Source: Streptosporangiaceae bacterium (GTDB lineage: Bacteria; Actinomycetota; Actinomycetes; Streptosporangiales; Streptosporangiaceae). Taken from it: a DNA stretch of 5,754 nt. Shown here in pieces: positions 1 through 5,754 of the stretch; within the stretch, counting starts at the first letter, position 1, and each line of letters begins with the position of its first letter. The DNA is taken from the NCBI GenBank assembly GCA_030052355.1, contig JASIGS010000611.1, positions 1 to 5,754 on the forward strand. Direction: 5' to 3'. The notes below the pieces were generated by a model, which was not told the DNA's origin, did no database searches, and saw only the letters and a program-made list of their open reading frames with translations. Made by a program: the position numbers and the translations under genes.

Positions 1-791
1 ACGGCCGAGCCCTGCTGCGCCGACGTGGTCGAGCTCGGGCAGCCAGAGGCGGGGCCGAGAGGATTGCTGTCCACCCAGTACCAGGTGACCGTGACCGGCG
101 AGGTATACCAGCCGTTGTTGCCGAGCGTGCCGCCGGTAATGGTCGGCGTGGCCGAAGGTGTGGTGACGGCCACCGAGCTCAGGCAGCCGTCGGTGTAGTA
201 GTTCGCGCTGGCACCGTTGGGGCAGATCGTGTTCAGCCAGCTCGTATCGCTGTCCGTCACGCCGGTCAGGGTGGCGCCGAACAGGTCGGCGGAGCCGAGG
301 TCCGCGGAGTCCAGGTCCGCGTCGACCAGTTGCGCGCCCTGCATCGCGGCGCCGACGAAAGAGGCACCCCAGGCGTAGGCATTGTCCAGGTTGGCGGACT
401 TAAGGTTCGCGCCGTTAAAGCTCGTATCCTCGGCGTAAGCCGACGCCAGGTCGGCCCCCGACAGATCTGCGCTCAGTTCCGCGTCGGTGAGGGTGGCGTC
501 GGACAGGTTCGCGCCCGCCATGTCGCTGCCCGCCGCGTCGGCGCTGGTGAGGTTCGCGCCCTGCAGATCCGCGCTGGCCATGTCCATGTCCGGCAGGTAC
601 GCGCCGTCCAGGTCACAGCCGGCCCAGTCGACCCCCGGCGTCGGCGCGGGAGAAACCGCGCCGCTCGATGAAACTGCCGGGCACGTGACGGCAGCCGCCG
701 AGGCCGGCCCGGCAGCAATGGCCGCGCCCCCAGCGACCAGGCCGGCGGCAGCCAGCAGGCACAGCGCCTTCGCGGGCCGAAAGTGCGTCAT
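1..791 (-). CDS. Secreted pentapeptide-repeat protein, C-terminus cut by window edge
   Basis: An exported right-handed beta-helix (pentapeptide-repeat) protein; 263 codons are visible and the frame is open at the window edge. Residues 1-32 are a Sec signal peptide (Arg/Lys n-region, Ala/Gly/Leu core, ending A-S-A). A cap at about 33-59 has Cys37 and Cys59, then about 24 pentads of the A-[D/N]-L-x-x type run from 60 to about 177. A closing loop follows (W185-L-N-T-x-C190-P, second Cys203), and then the start of a Ser/Thr-rich beta-sandwich-like segment with G-W-Y-T-S-P-V-T-V-T-W. The start is ATG at 791, with GGAGG seven bases upstream. The same cap, loop and beta domain occur in the plus-strand gene at 3470, so the two are paralogues; this one has a single, shorter repeat block. 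Residues 104-107 form a four-residue pentad, a one-residue slip in the helix register. Known cytosolic family members such as Qnr and MfpA bind gyrase; the signal peptide makes that role unlikely here. The function is unknown. Confidence 0.9.
   Translation of the reverse strand, partial: MTHFRPAKALCLLAAAGLVAGGAAIAAGPASAAAVTCPAVSSSGAVSPAPTPGVDWAGCDLDGAYLPDMDMASADLQGANLTSADAAGSDMAGANLSDATLTDAELSADLSGADLASAYAEDTSFNGANLKSANLDNAYAWGASFVGAAMQGAQLVDADLDSADLGSADLFGATLTGVTDSDTSWLNTICPNGASANYYTDGCLSSVAVTTPSATPTITGGTLGNNGWYTSPVTVTWYWVDSNPLGPASGCPSSTTSAQQGSA
261..614 (-). repeat. 15-bp periodic tandem repeat coding for pentapeptides
   Basis: The DNA has a degenerate 15-base period that encodes about 24 five-residue units with Leu, Met or Phe at the centre and Ala/Asp/Asn before it. 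The period is interrupted once, near 468-480, where a unit lacks three bases and the protein register shifts by one residue. It is a coding repeat inside the gene at 1-791, not an independent element. Confidence 0.8.
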
Positions 792-798
792 CCCCGTG

Positions 799-803
799 CC
801 TCC
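799..803 (-). promoter_or_regulatory. Shine-Dalgarno site of the minus-strand pentapeptide gene
   Basis: On the minus strand GGAGG lies seven bases before the ATG at 791. It is the only strong match near a start in this frame, and the signal peptide begins immediately after that ATG, so it fixes the start. Confidence 0.75.
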
Positions 804-979
804 GCGTCCAAGTTCAACTGTCAGCCCAGCCGGACTGTATCAGCAGGTTTAACCGCGGGGAAACAGTCAGGTCGCGAGCGGCCGTCGGCTCCATACGCAG
901 CATTTATGGGAACGTGCGGTCCCGAGGCGACTGCCTGCTCGCCGCGCTCGTCACGGGTGGCCATCGCTCAGGCGCCCAG

Positions 980-1018
980 CTAGGGATCAAGCCCGAAAGA
1001 TGGTCTTTCTCCCGCTAG
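980..1018. promoter_or_regulatory. Imperfect inverted repeat upstream of the S53-like gene
   Basis: GAAAGA (995-1000) and TCTTTC (1004-1009) pair perfectly around a TGG loop. Outer arms CTAGGGA (980-986) and TCCCGCTAG (1010-1018) also pair, apart from two extra bases on the right arm and an eight-base bulge on the left. There is no run of T after it, so it does not look like an intrinsic terminator. An operator or a 5'-leader hairpin are possibilities; its function is not shown. Confidence 0.3.
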
Positions 1019-1108
1019 TCCGAATGTGGTACAAGTACTGCATAAGTCGTGCTCGCACACGGGACTAGTGAATTTGTGCGTGCTCAGCGGCATGCACGGC
1101 TTTTTGTC

Positions 1109-1113
1109 GGAGG
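1109..1113 (+). promoter_or_regulatory. Shine-Dalgarno site favouring a TTG start at 1119
   Basis: GGAGG is followed by five bases and then an in-frame TTG at 1119. The other in-frame starts (ATG at 1026, 1092 and 1149) have no comparable site at the right distance. The following codons give a normal signal peptide with Arg9, Arg10 and Arg15 before the hydrophobic core. This decides the start chosen for the S53-like gene. Confidence 0.5.
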
Positions 1114-1118
1114 CACAG

Positions 1119-3437
1119 TTGCACGGGGGACCCAGTACCGGTCGGCGCATGCCCACGGCCCGGCTGGCGCCGCTTCTCGTGCTGACGGTCGTCGCCCTCA
1201 TCGCTCCGGCAGCCTCGGCCGCCTCGGACGGAGTCACCGCGGCCGCCGCTGCGCCTGCCGCCGCTGCGCCTGCCGCGTCAGGCGCGGCCGCCACGGTCGT
1301 TAACGTCGCGGCAATCTCGAAGCGCACCGCGTCGTCAGCCAGCGCCGACCGGGGTTACAGTCCCGCCGCTCTGCGCAGCGCTTACAACCTGGTGAAGCCA
1401 GCCGTGACGGGCGGGAGCGGCGAGACGGTCGCGATCGTCACTGCTTACTCCGACCCGGACGCCGCAGCCGACCTCGCCAAGTACCGGTCTCACTACGGGT
1501 TGCCTGCCTGCGGTTCCGCGCACGGCTGCCTGCGCATCGTCAACGAGCAAGGGAAAACGGGCGGCCTGCCCAAGCCGAACTCCAGCTGGGCGCTCGGGGA
1601 CGCCGTGGAGCTGGACGTCGTCTCGGCGCTTTGCCAGCGGTGCCGGCTGCTGCTGGTCGAGGCCAGCGCCGCCGCACCGGCCGACCTCGGGATCGCTGAG
1701 GACTCGGCTGTCGCCCTGGGCGCAAGGTTCGTCCTCGACGGCTGGTCCGAGCCGGAGGGCGTCGGCCAGGACGCCTACGACCACTACTTCTACCACCCGG
1801 GCGTGGCCGTGGTCGCCGCGGCTGGTGACGGCGGGTACGGCACGACCTACCCCGGCGACCTGGCGTATGTGACGTCGGTCGGCGGAACGACGCTGACCAG
1901 GACCCGCTACAACACCCGCGGCTGGGCCGAGACCGTCTGGGCGGACACCGGGTCGGGGTGTTCCGCGCTGGAGCCCAAGCCGGGCTGGCAGCGCGCGGAC
2001 GCGAACCCGACGACCGGGTGCCTGACCAGGACCCAGAACGACGTCGCCGCCGATGCCGATCCAGCTACCGGCGCCTCCGTCTTCGACAGCTACGAGACCA
2101 AGGCGGACTGGGCGCAGGCGGGCGGCACCGCGGTCGCCGCGGCCATCGTGACGGCCGCCTACGCGCTCGCCGGAACGCCAGCCAGGGACAGTTACCCGGC
2201 CAGCTACCCGTATCAGCACTCCGGTCACCTGTACGACGTGACCTTCGGCTCGAACGGCACCTGCCTGCTGCACCCGGCCTACACGTGCAACGCCGAGAAG
2301 GGCTACGACGCGCCGAGCGGCCTTGGCACCCCCGACGGTGATGCCGCGTTCACCGCGTCTGGCACGGCACCGGTAGAAGTGCTGAACCCCGGCACACAGG
2401 ACGACGAGGCTGGGACGAATGTCGCCGTCCAGATCACCGGGCTCGACACCCGGGCGGGAGCAAGCCTGAGCTACGCCGCAACCGGCCTGCCCGCCGGGCT
2501 GACGATCGAACCGGTTCCGCACTCCACCAACGCCGAGATCTCCGGAGCCCTGCCGACGTCTGACGTTTCTTACACGGTCACCGTGACGGCGAAAGACGCC
2601 AAGACCGGCGCGACGGCCAGCACGAAATTCGCGATCGTGGCAGCCGGGTCGCTGACGCCCACCTCGCCCGTGACGACCTCGATCGGCGTCGACGCCGAGT
2701 TCGTCACCGAGCCGAACAACTGCCTGGACAGCGGCGCCGGAACCGCCGGGACGACGGTGACCATCCAGGCCTGCACCGGAACCGCCGAGCAACTATGGAC
2801 CTACCTGCCGGAAGGCACACCCGGTGCCGGATACGAGCTGACGATCAACGGGCTGTGCCTCGGCCTGGCGAACGGCACCGTCGACCTGGCGGCGTGCGAC
2901 CGCGCGGTCGCCACCCAGACGTGGCGCCTCCTGGACGGCTGGCTGGAGAACACCGGTACCGGCACCTGCCTGCAGCCTGGCGTCCAGTCCGGCGCCGGAT
3001 TGACCAACCCGCTGACCCTGCAAACGTGCGTCTCGTCTCTCGGGCTGCAGCAGTGGGACGTGTTGCGCGCGACCGTGCAGTCTGGCGTCCCCGGGATGTG
3101 CATGGCGACCGAGTACGGCACCCCCGGTCAGCTACCGCTCGCGCTCATGGTCGAGCCGTGCGGGCAGAGCGGCGAGGACTACGGATACACCTTCGGCGCG
3201 GACGGCCAGCTCCTCACGAGCGGCGGAGACTGCATCGGGGTCTCCAGAGAAGGCATCGACATAACGAGCGGCTGCAGCGGCACGCCAGACACCTGGATTC
3301 CGCTGCCCGACGGTCAGCTGTACAACGTCGGCTACGGCGTCTGCCTCGACGATCCGGGCGGATCGACGACGGCAGGCACCCAGCTCGACGTAGCACCTTG
3401 TAACGGCAGCCTCGGCGAGATCTGGGCGATCGCCTGA
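1119..3437 (+). CDS. Secreted S53 (sedolisin)-like pseudoprotease with Ig-like and ricin-type lectin domains
   Basis: An exported three-part protein of 772 residues from TTG 1119. Residues 1-34 are a signal peptide (Arg-rich n-region, hydrophobic core, A-S-A end), followed by an Ala-rich linker to about 74. The S53-like domain spans about 79-411. It keeps G-Y-S-P-x-x-L-R-S-A-Y at its start, the oxyanion Asp237 in A-G-D-G-G-Y-G, V-G-G-T, and the D-V-T and G-Y-D-x-P-S-G-L-G-T-P regions that form the calcium site in the family. The catalytic Ser of G-T-S is Ala338 (G-G-T-A), and the Glu expected four residues before Asp166 is Ala162, so peptidase activity is unlikely. The large N-terminal pro-domain of classical sedolisins is absent. 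Residues 417-508 resemble a putative Ig/cadherin-like (He_PIG) domain with A-T-G-L-P-A-G-L. Residues 525-772 hold six ricin-type lectin repeats ending QLW, QTW, QQW, a degenerate fourth, DTW and EIW, which probably bind carbohydrate. A pentapeptide gene follows 32 bases downstream and is probably in the same operon. Alternative starts are ATG 1149 (weak ribosome site) and ATG 1026 (buries the signal peptide). Confidence 0.88.
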   Translation: MHGGPSTGRRMPTARLAPLLVLTVVALIAPAASAASDGVTAAAAAPAAAAPAASGAAATVVNVAAISKRTASSASADRGYSPAALRSAYNLVKPAVTGGSGETVAIVTAYSDPDAAADLAKYRSHYGLPACGSAHGCLRIVNEQGKTGGLPKPNSSWALGDAVELDVVSALCQRCRLLLVEASAAAPADLGIAEDSAVALGARFVLDGWSEPEGVGQDAYDHYFYHPGVAVVAAAGDGGYGTTYPGDLAYVTSVGGTTLTRTRYNTRGWAETVWADTGSGCSALEPKPGWQRADANPTTGCLTRTQNDVAADADPATGASVFDSYETKADWAQAGGTAVAAAIVTAAYALAGTPARDSYPASYPYQHSGHLYDVTFGSNGTCLLHPAYTCNAEKGYDAPSGLGTPDGDAAFTASGTAPVEVLNPGTQDDEAGTNVAVQITGLDTRAGASLSYAATGLPAGLTIEPVPHSTNAEISGALPTSDVSYTVTVTAKDAKTGATASTKFAIVAAGSLTPTSPVTTSIGVDAEFVTEPNNCLDSGAGTAGTTVTIQACTGTAEQLWTYLPEGTPGAGYELTINGLCLGLANGTVDLAACDRAVATQTWRLLDGWLENTGTGTCLQPGVQSGAGLTNPLTLQTCVSSLGLQQWDVLRATVQSGVPGMCMATEYGTPGQLPLALMVEPCGQSGEDYGYTFGADGQLLTSGGDCIGVSREGIDITSGCSGTPDTWIPLPDGQLYNVGYGVCLDDPGGSTTAGTQLDVAPCNGSLGEIWAIA
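1242..1276 (+). repeat. Two perfect 15-bp tandem units in the Ala/Pro linker
   Basis: GCCGCCGCTGCGCCT occurs twice in tandem (1242-1256 and 1257-1271), followed by a five-base partial third copy. It encodes A-A-A-A-P twice, just after the signal peptide of the S53-like protein. It looks like recent slippage expansion in a flexible linker. Confidence 0.85.
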
Positions 3438-3455
3438 CCCTCCGCCGCTTGGACC

Positions 3456-3462
3456 AAAGGAG
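3456..3462 (+). promoter_or_regulatory. Shine-Dalgarno site of the plus-strand pentapeptide gene
   Basis: AAAGGAG lies seven bases before the ATG at 3470, inside the 32-base gap after the stop of the S53-like gene. The gap has no hairpin or T-run, which supports read-through from the upstream gene while translation starts independently. Confidence 0.8.
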
Positions 3463-3469
3463 CGAACTG

Positions 3470-5754
3470 ATGACACGCAAGCTGGGTGGTGGCTGCGTAG
3501 TCGTCGCGGCCCTGCTCGCGGTGGCAGGCACCTGGGCAATCGGGTCAGGACCGGCGTCGGCGGCGGTTACGTGCCCGACCGTGAACTCGACAACCGGGGC
3601 CGTGTCGCCGGAGCCCACGTCCGGCACCGACTGGAGCGGCTGCAACCTGACCGGCGCCTTCCTCTACGACACGCCGATGACCGACATGAACCTGTCCGAC
3701 GCGAACCTGACGAACGCCACCCTCACGTTCGACAACATGACGTCGACCAACCTGACGGACGCGACCCTCAGCGGCGCCAACATGACCGGCGTCAACCTGA
3801 CCGGGGCGACCATCGCCGGTGCGATCATGGCCACCGCGACCATCACCAACATCGAGACGTTCAACACCGTCGGAGCTCCCGCCTCGCTGCCAGCCAGCTG
3901 GGAAGACATCGACTCCTTCATCCTCGGGCCCACCGCCGACGTCCAGTACGCCCTCCTCACGGACGCCGACCTGGCTGGCCTCGACCTCGACGATGCGAAC
4001 CTGGGTGACGCCACTCTGACCGGCGCCAACCTGTCCGGCACGGACCTGGCCACCGCGAACATCGACGGCGTCCTGTCCGGCGACGTGACCGACACGTCTG
4101 CTCCGTCGCTCCCGTCCGGGTGGCAGCTAACCGACGGCTACCTGATCGGGGCGAGCGCCGACCTGGACGGCGCGAGCCTGCCCGGCATCGACCTGTCCGG
4201 CGTGAACCTGACCGGGACCATCCTGACCGGCACCGACCTCGCCCAGGCGAACCTCAGCGGAGCGACCCTGAGCTCCTCCGACATGGACAGCGCCGACCTG
4301 GACCAGGCCAATCTGGACAGCGCCGATCTGGATGGCGTCAACCTGAGCACGGCCAACCTGACCGACGCGACCGCGACCAGCGCAGACGCGTCCAGCGTCA
4401 ACTTCACCGACGCGAACCTGACCGACACGTCCTTCACCGACGCCACGCTCACCAGCGCGAACCTGTTCGAGGCAGAGCTGAGCGGCACCGACCTGTCCAC
4501 CGCGACGCTCACCGGCGTCGAGTCCGGCGAGGTCACCGGCTCGCCCTCGCTGCCCGCTGACTGGACCGTGGCCGGGGGCTACCTGCTCGGCCCGTCGGCT
4601 GACCTGTCAGGCGCCAGCCTCGACGGGGTGGCCGCCACCGGCGCCGACCTCTCCAGCGCCAACCTCAGCGGGGCCGATCTCACCGACGCAGTGCTGACGT
4701 CCGCCGAACTCGACAGCTCCAACCTGACGTCGGCCAACCTGACCGGCGCCGCGCTGACGAGCGCTGACCTCACGGACGCGACCCTGACGGACGCCAACCT
4801 CACCGACGCCAACCTCGACAACGCGACGTACACCGGAGCCGTCTTCACCGGCGCAACGTGGCTCAACACGACGTGCCCGGACGGCACCAACTCCAACAAG
4901 TACGACGACGGCTGCTTCAGTGCGCTGGACACCTCGCCGCCGGTCGCGAGCCCGAGCCTGGGCAGCGCGGGCACCGAGGTCAACGGGTGGTTCAACGCGC
5001 CCGTGACCGTCAGGTGGAACTGGACCGACGCCGGGACCATCAACACGGCGGAGTGCACGACGTCCTCCACCACAAAGGGGAACGGCTCGTTCACGCTGAC
5101 CGCGAGCTGCACGGATCTGGCCGGGAACACCGGGACAGCCTCGTACTCGCTCAAGGTCGACGCGAGCCTGCCGGTTGTGAAGGTCACCGGCGTCAAAGCG
5201 GGAGCTCACTACGTGCTCGGCAAGGTGCCGACCGCGGGATGCTCGACCACTGAGACCGTCTCGGGCGTGGCCACGTCGGCCACGCTCAAGGTCAGCACCG
5301 GCGGCACCGGCGGCGTGGGGCCGTTCACGGCCACCTGCTCCGGCGCGGTCAGCGTCGCGGGCCTCGCCCAGGCGGCGCCCGTCCAGGCCAAGTACACGAC
5401 CGGATACGGGTTCGGCGGCTTCATCCAGCCGCACCAGGGCAGCACCACCGCGACGAAGGCGAAGGACATCACCGCGCTCTTCCGCCTCGTCAACTCCAAG
5501 GGCCAGGCCATCACGGCAGCTACCGCCAAGCACCTGGCGTTCGCGCAAGACGTCCGGGTCACCCTGCGCGGTCCGGGCATAAGCCCGGCCAACGCTCTCT
5601 GCAGCTGGGATGCGTCGGCCCGCGCCTTCGCCTGCAAGCTGAAGATTCCGGCCAAGGTCCGGACCGGCAAGACGAACAAGTACACGATCACCGCGGACGA
5701 AGACCTCGGCACCGGCTTCTACACCGCTCCTGTCGTCGGCCGGGCAGTGAATCC
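3470..5754 (+). CDS. Large secreted multi-block pentapeptide-repeat protein, C-terminus cut by window edge
   Basis: 761 codons are visible, with no stop before the window edge. Residues 1-31 are a Sec signal peptide (T-R-K n-region, P-A-S-A end). The cap at about 32-58 has Cys35 and Cys58 and matches the minus-strand paralogue. About 66 pentads (58 to about 463) form four blocks, split by three linkers at 140-144, 214-218 and 361-365 of the form L-P-x-x-W, each followed by [G/S]-[Y/F]-[L/I]-[L/I]-G and A-D. The closing loop is W464-L-N-T-T-C469-P-D-G-T-N-S with Cys482. Residues about 487-564 resemble an Ig/HYR-like sandwich (D-T-S-P-P-V, W-N-W-T-D, C-T-D-L-A-G-N-T-G). Residues about 565-640 look like a second beta domain with Cys pairs. 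Residues 646-761 resemble the C-terminal PxKF-type domain of secreted actinobacterial proteins (Y-G-F-G-G-F, then L-F-R-L), so the true end is probably near. Probably co-transcribed with the S53-like gene. Export argues against a gyrase-binding role; an extracellular structural or adhesive role is inferred only. Confidence 0.92.
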   Translation, partial: MTRKLGGGCVVVAALLAVAGTWAIGSGPASAAVTCPTVNSTTGAVSPEPTSGTDWSGCNLTGAFLYDTPMTDMNLSDANLTNATLTFDNMTSTNLTDATLSGANMTGVNLTGATIAGAIMATATITNIETFNTVGAPASLPASWEDIDSFILGPTADVQYALLTDADLAGLDLDDANLGDATLTGANLSGTDLATANIDGVLSGDVTDTSAPSLPSGWQLTDGYLIGASADLDGASLPGIDLSGVNLTGTILTGTDLAQANLSGATLSSSDMDSADLDQANLDSADLDGVNLSTANLTDATATSADASSVNFTDANLTDTSFTDATLTSANLFEAELSGTDLSTATLTGVESGEVTGSPSLPADWTVAGGYLLGPSADLSGASLDGVAATGADLSSANLSGADLTDAVLTSAELDSSNLTSANLTGAALTSADLTDATLTDANLTDANLDNATYTGAVFTGATWLNTTCPDGTNSNKYDDGCFSALDTSPPVASPSLGSAGTEVNGWFNAPVTVRWNWTDAGTINTAECTTSSTTKGNGSFTLTASCTDLAGNTGTASYSLKVDASLPVVKVTGVKAGAHYVLGKVPTAGCSTTETVSGVATSATLKVSTGGTGGVGPFTATCSGAVSVAGLAQAAPVQAKYTTGYGFGGFIQPHQGSTTATKAKDITALFRLVNSKGQAITAATAKHLAFAQDVRVTLRGPGISPANALCSWDASARAFACKLKIPAKVRTGKTNKYTITADEDLGTGFYTAPVVGRAVN
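3641..4858 (+). repeat. Long 15-bp periodic coding repeat in four blocks
   Basis: A degenerate 15-base unit, often close to GACGCGAACCTGACC, repeats for about 1.2 kb and encodes about 66 pentapeptides. The period is interrupted at about 3863-3935, 4064-4150 and 4517-4590 by non-repeat linkers carrying the L-P-x-x-W motif. Block sizes are about 15, 10, 24 and 18 pentads. Because 15 is a multiple of three, both strands also give long spurious repetitive reading frames here. Confidence 0.85.

Larger units (their letters stand above)
792..1118. other. Divergent intergenic region
   Basis: This is the shared 5' region of the minus-strand pentapeptide gene and the S53-like gene. It should hold two outward-facing promoters, but I see no convincing -35/-10 pair for either. 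A weak minus-strand -10 candidate, TACAGT, lies at 834-839 about 40 bases before the ATG, with no recognisable -35. It contains the inverted repeat GACTGT (833-838) / ACAGTC (863-868) and the larger hairpin at 980-1018. I see no convincing small gene and no tRNA-like structure. If the S53-like gene really began at ATG 1026, the region would shrink to 792-1025. Confidence 0.6.

Noticed and set aside
834..839. TACAGT on the minus strand as a -10 box for the minus-strand gene
   Set aside because: Its distance to the ATG is plausible but there is no matching -35 element, so I mention it only as a weak candidate and do not annotate a promoter.
330..852. Plus-strand repetitive frames over the minus-strand pentapeptide gene
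   Set aside because: They are antisense shadows of the 15-base repeat; the minus frame has the ribosome site, signal peptide and conserved cap.
783..983. Small plus-strand frame of 66 codons in the intergenic region
   Set aside because: No ribosome binding site, no recognisable motif, low-information composition, and it overlaps the start of the minus-strand gene.
799..1116. GGAGGCAC shared before both divergent genes, as a possible duplicated leader
   Set aside because: Only eight bases match, most of them in the Shine-Dalgarno core, and the flanking sequence does not continue the similarity; chance is enough.
1335..2792. Open reading frame of 485 codons on the minus strand opposite the S53-like gene
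   Set aside because: It is antisense to a gene with clear domain motifs; its product is Gly/Arg/Val-rich with no recognisable domain, as expected of a shadow frame in GC-rich DNA.
3438..3469. Possible terminator or promoter between the S53-like and pentapeptide genes
   Set aside because: The 32 bases have no inverted repeat, T-run or promoter-like hexamers; only the ribosome binding site is supported.
3664..4536. Repetitive minus-strand frames (3664-4095 and 4138-4536) that themselves look pentad-like
   Set aside because: A 15-base period forces a five-residue period in every frame on both strands. These frames lack signal peptides and the A-[D/N]-L pattern, so they are shadows.
3641..4858. 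CRISPR-like or satellite array
   Set aside because: The 15-base periodicity has no constant repeat/spacer structure and is fully explained by pentapeptide coding.
4607..5548. Open reading frame of 313 codons on the minus strand opposite the large pentapeptide gene
   Set aside because: It is Arg/Gly-rich, lacks family motifs, and lies opposite a continuous frame with a signal peptide, repeats and beta domains.

Overview
The window comes from a GC-rich bacterium, most probably an actinomycete. The evidence is the strong G/C preference at third codon positions, Ala-rich Sec signal peptides, GGAGG-type ribosome binding sites, and domain types (S53-like, ricin-type lectin, secreted pentapeptide-repeat) that are common together in Actinomycetota. 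I cannot place it more finely. Every protein encoded here appears to be exported.

Layout: three genes are visible, two of them cut by the window edges. Positions 1-791 (minus strand) hold the first 263 codons of a secreted pentapeptide-repeat protein. Positions 792-1118 form a divergent intergenic region with an imperfect hairpin around 980-1018. Positions 1119-3437 (plus) hold a complete exported protein made of an S53 (sedolisin)-like domain, a putative Ig/cadherin-like domain and six ricin-type lectin repeats. After only 32 bases and a strong ribosome binding site comes a second, larger secreted pentapeptide-repeat protein (3470-5754, plus). It is open to the window end, with 761 codons visible.

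The two outer genes are paralogues. They share the same N-terminal cap after the signal peptide (two spaced Cys), pentapeptide repeats, a closing W-L-N-T-x-C-P loop and a beta-sandwich-like domain. They are transcribed away from the central region, and the plus-strand copy is probably co-transcribed with the S53-like gene.

The most interesting point is that the S53-like domain looks catalytically dead: the nucleophilic Ser of the G-T-S motif is Ala, and the expected catalytic Glu is also replaced, while the oxyanion Asp and the calcium-site region are kept. With the lectin repeats and the two secreted repeat proteins, this suggests a non-enzymatic surface or matrix-binding set rather than a digestive protease locus. 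That role is inference; no function for the set is shown by the sequence.
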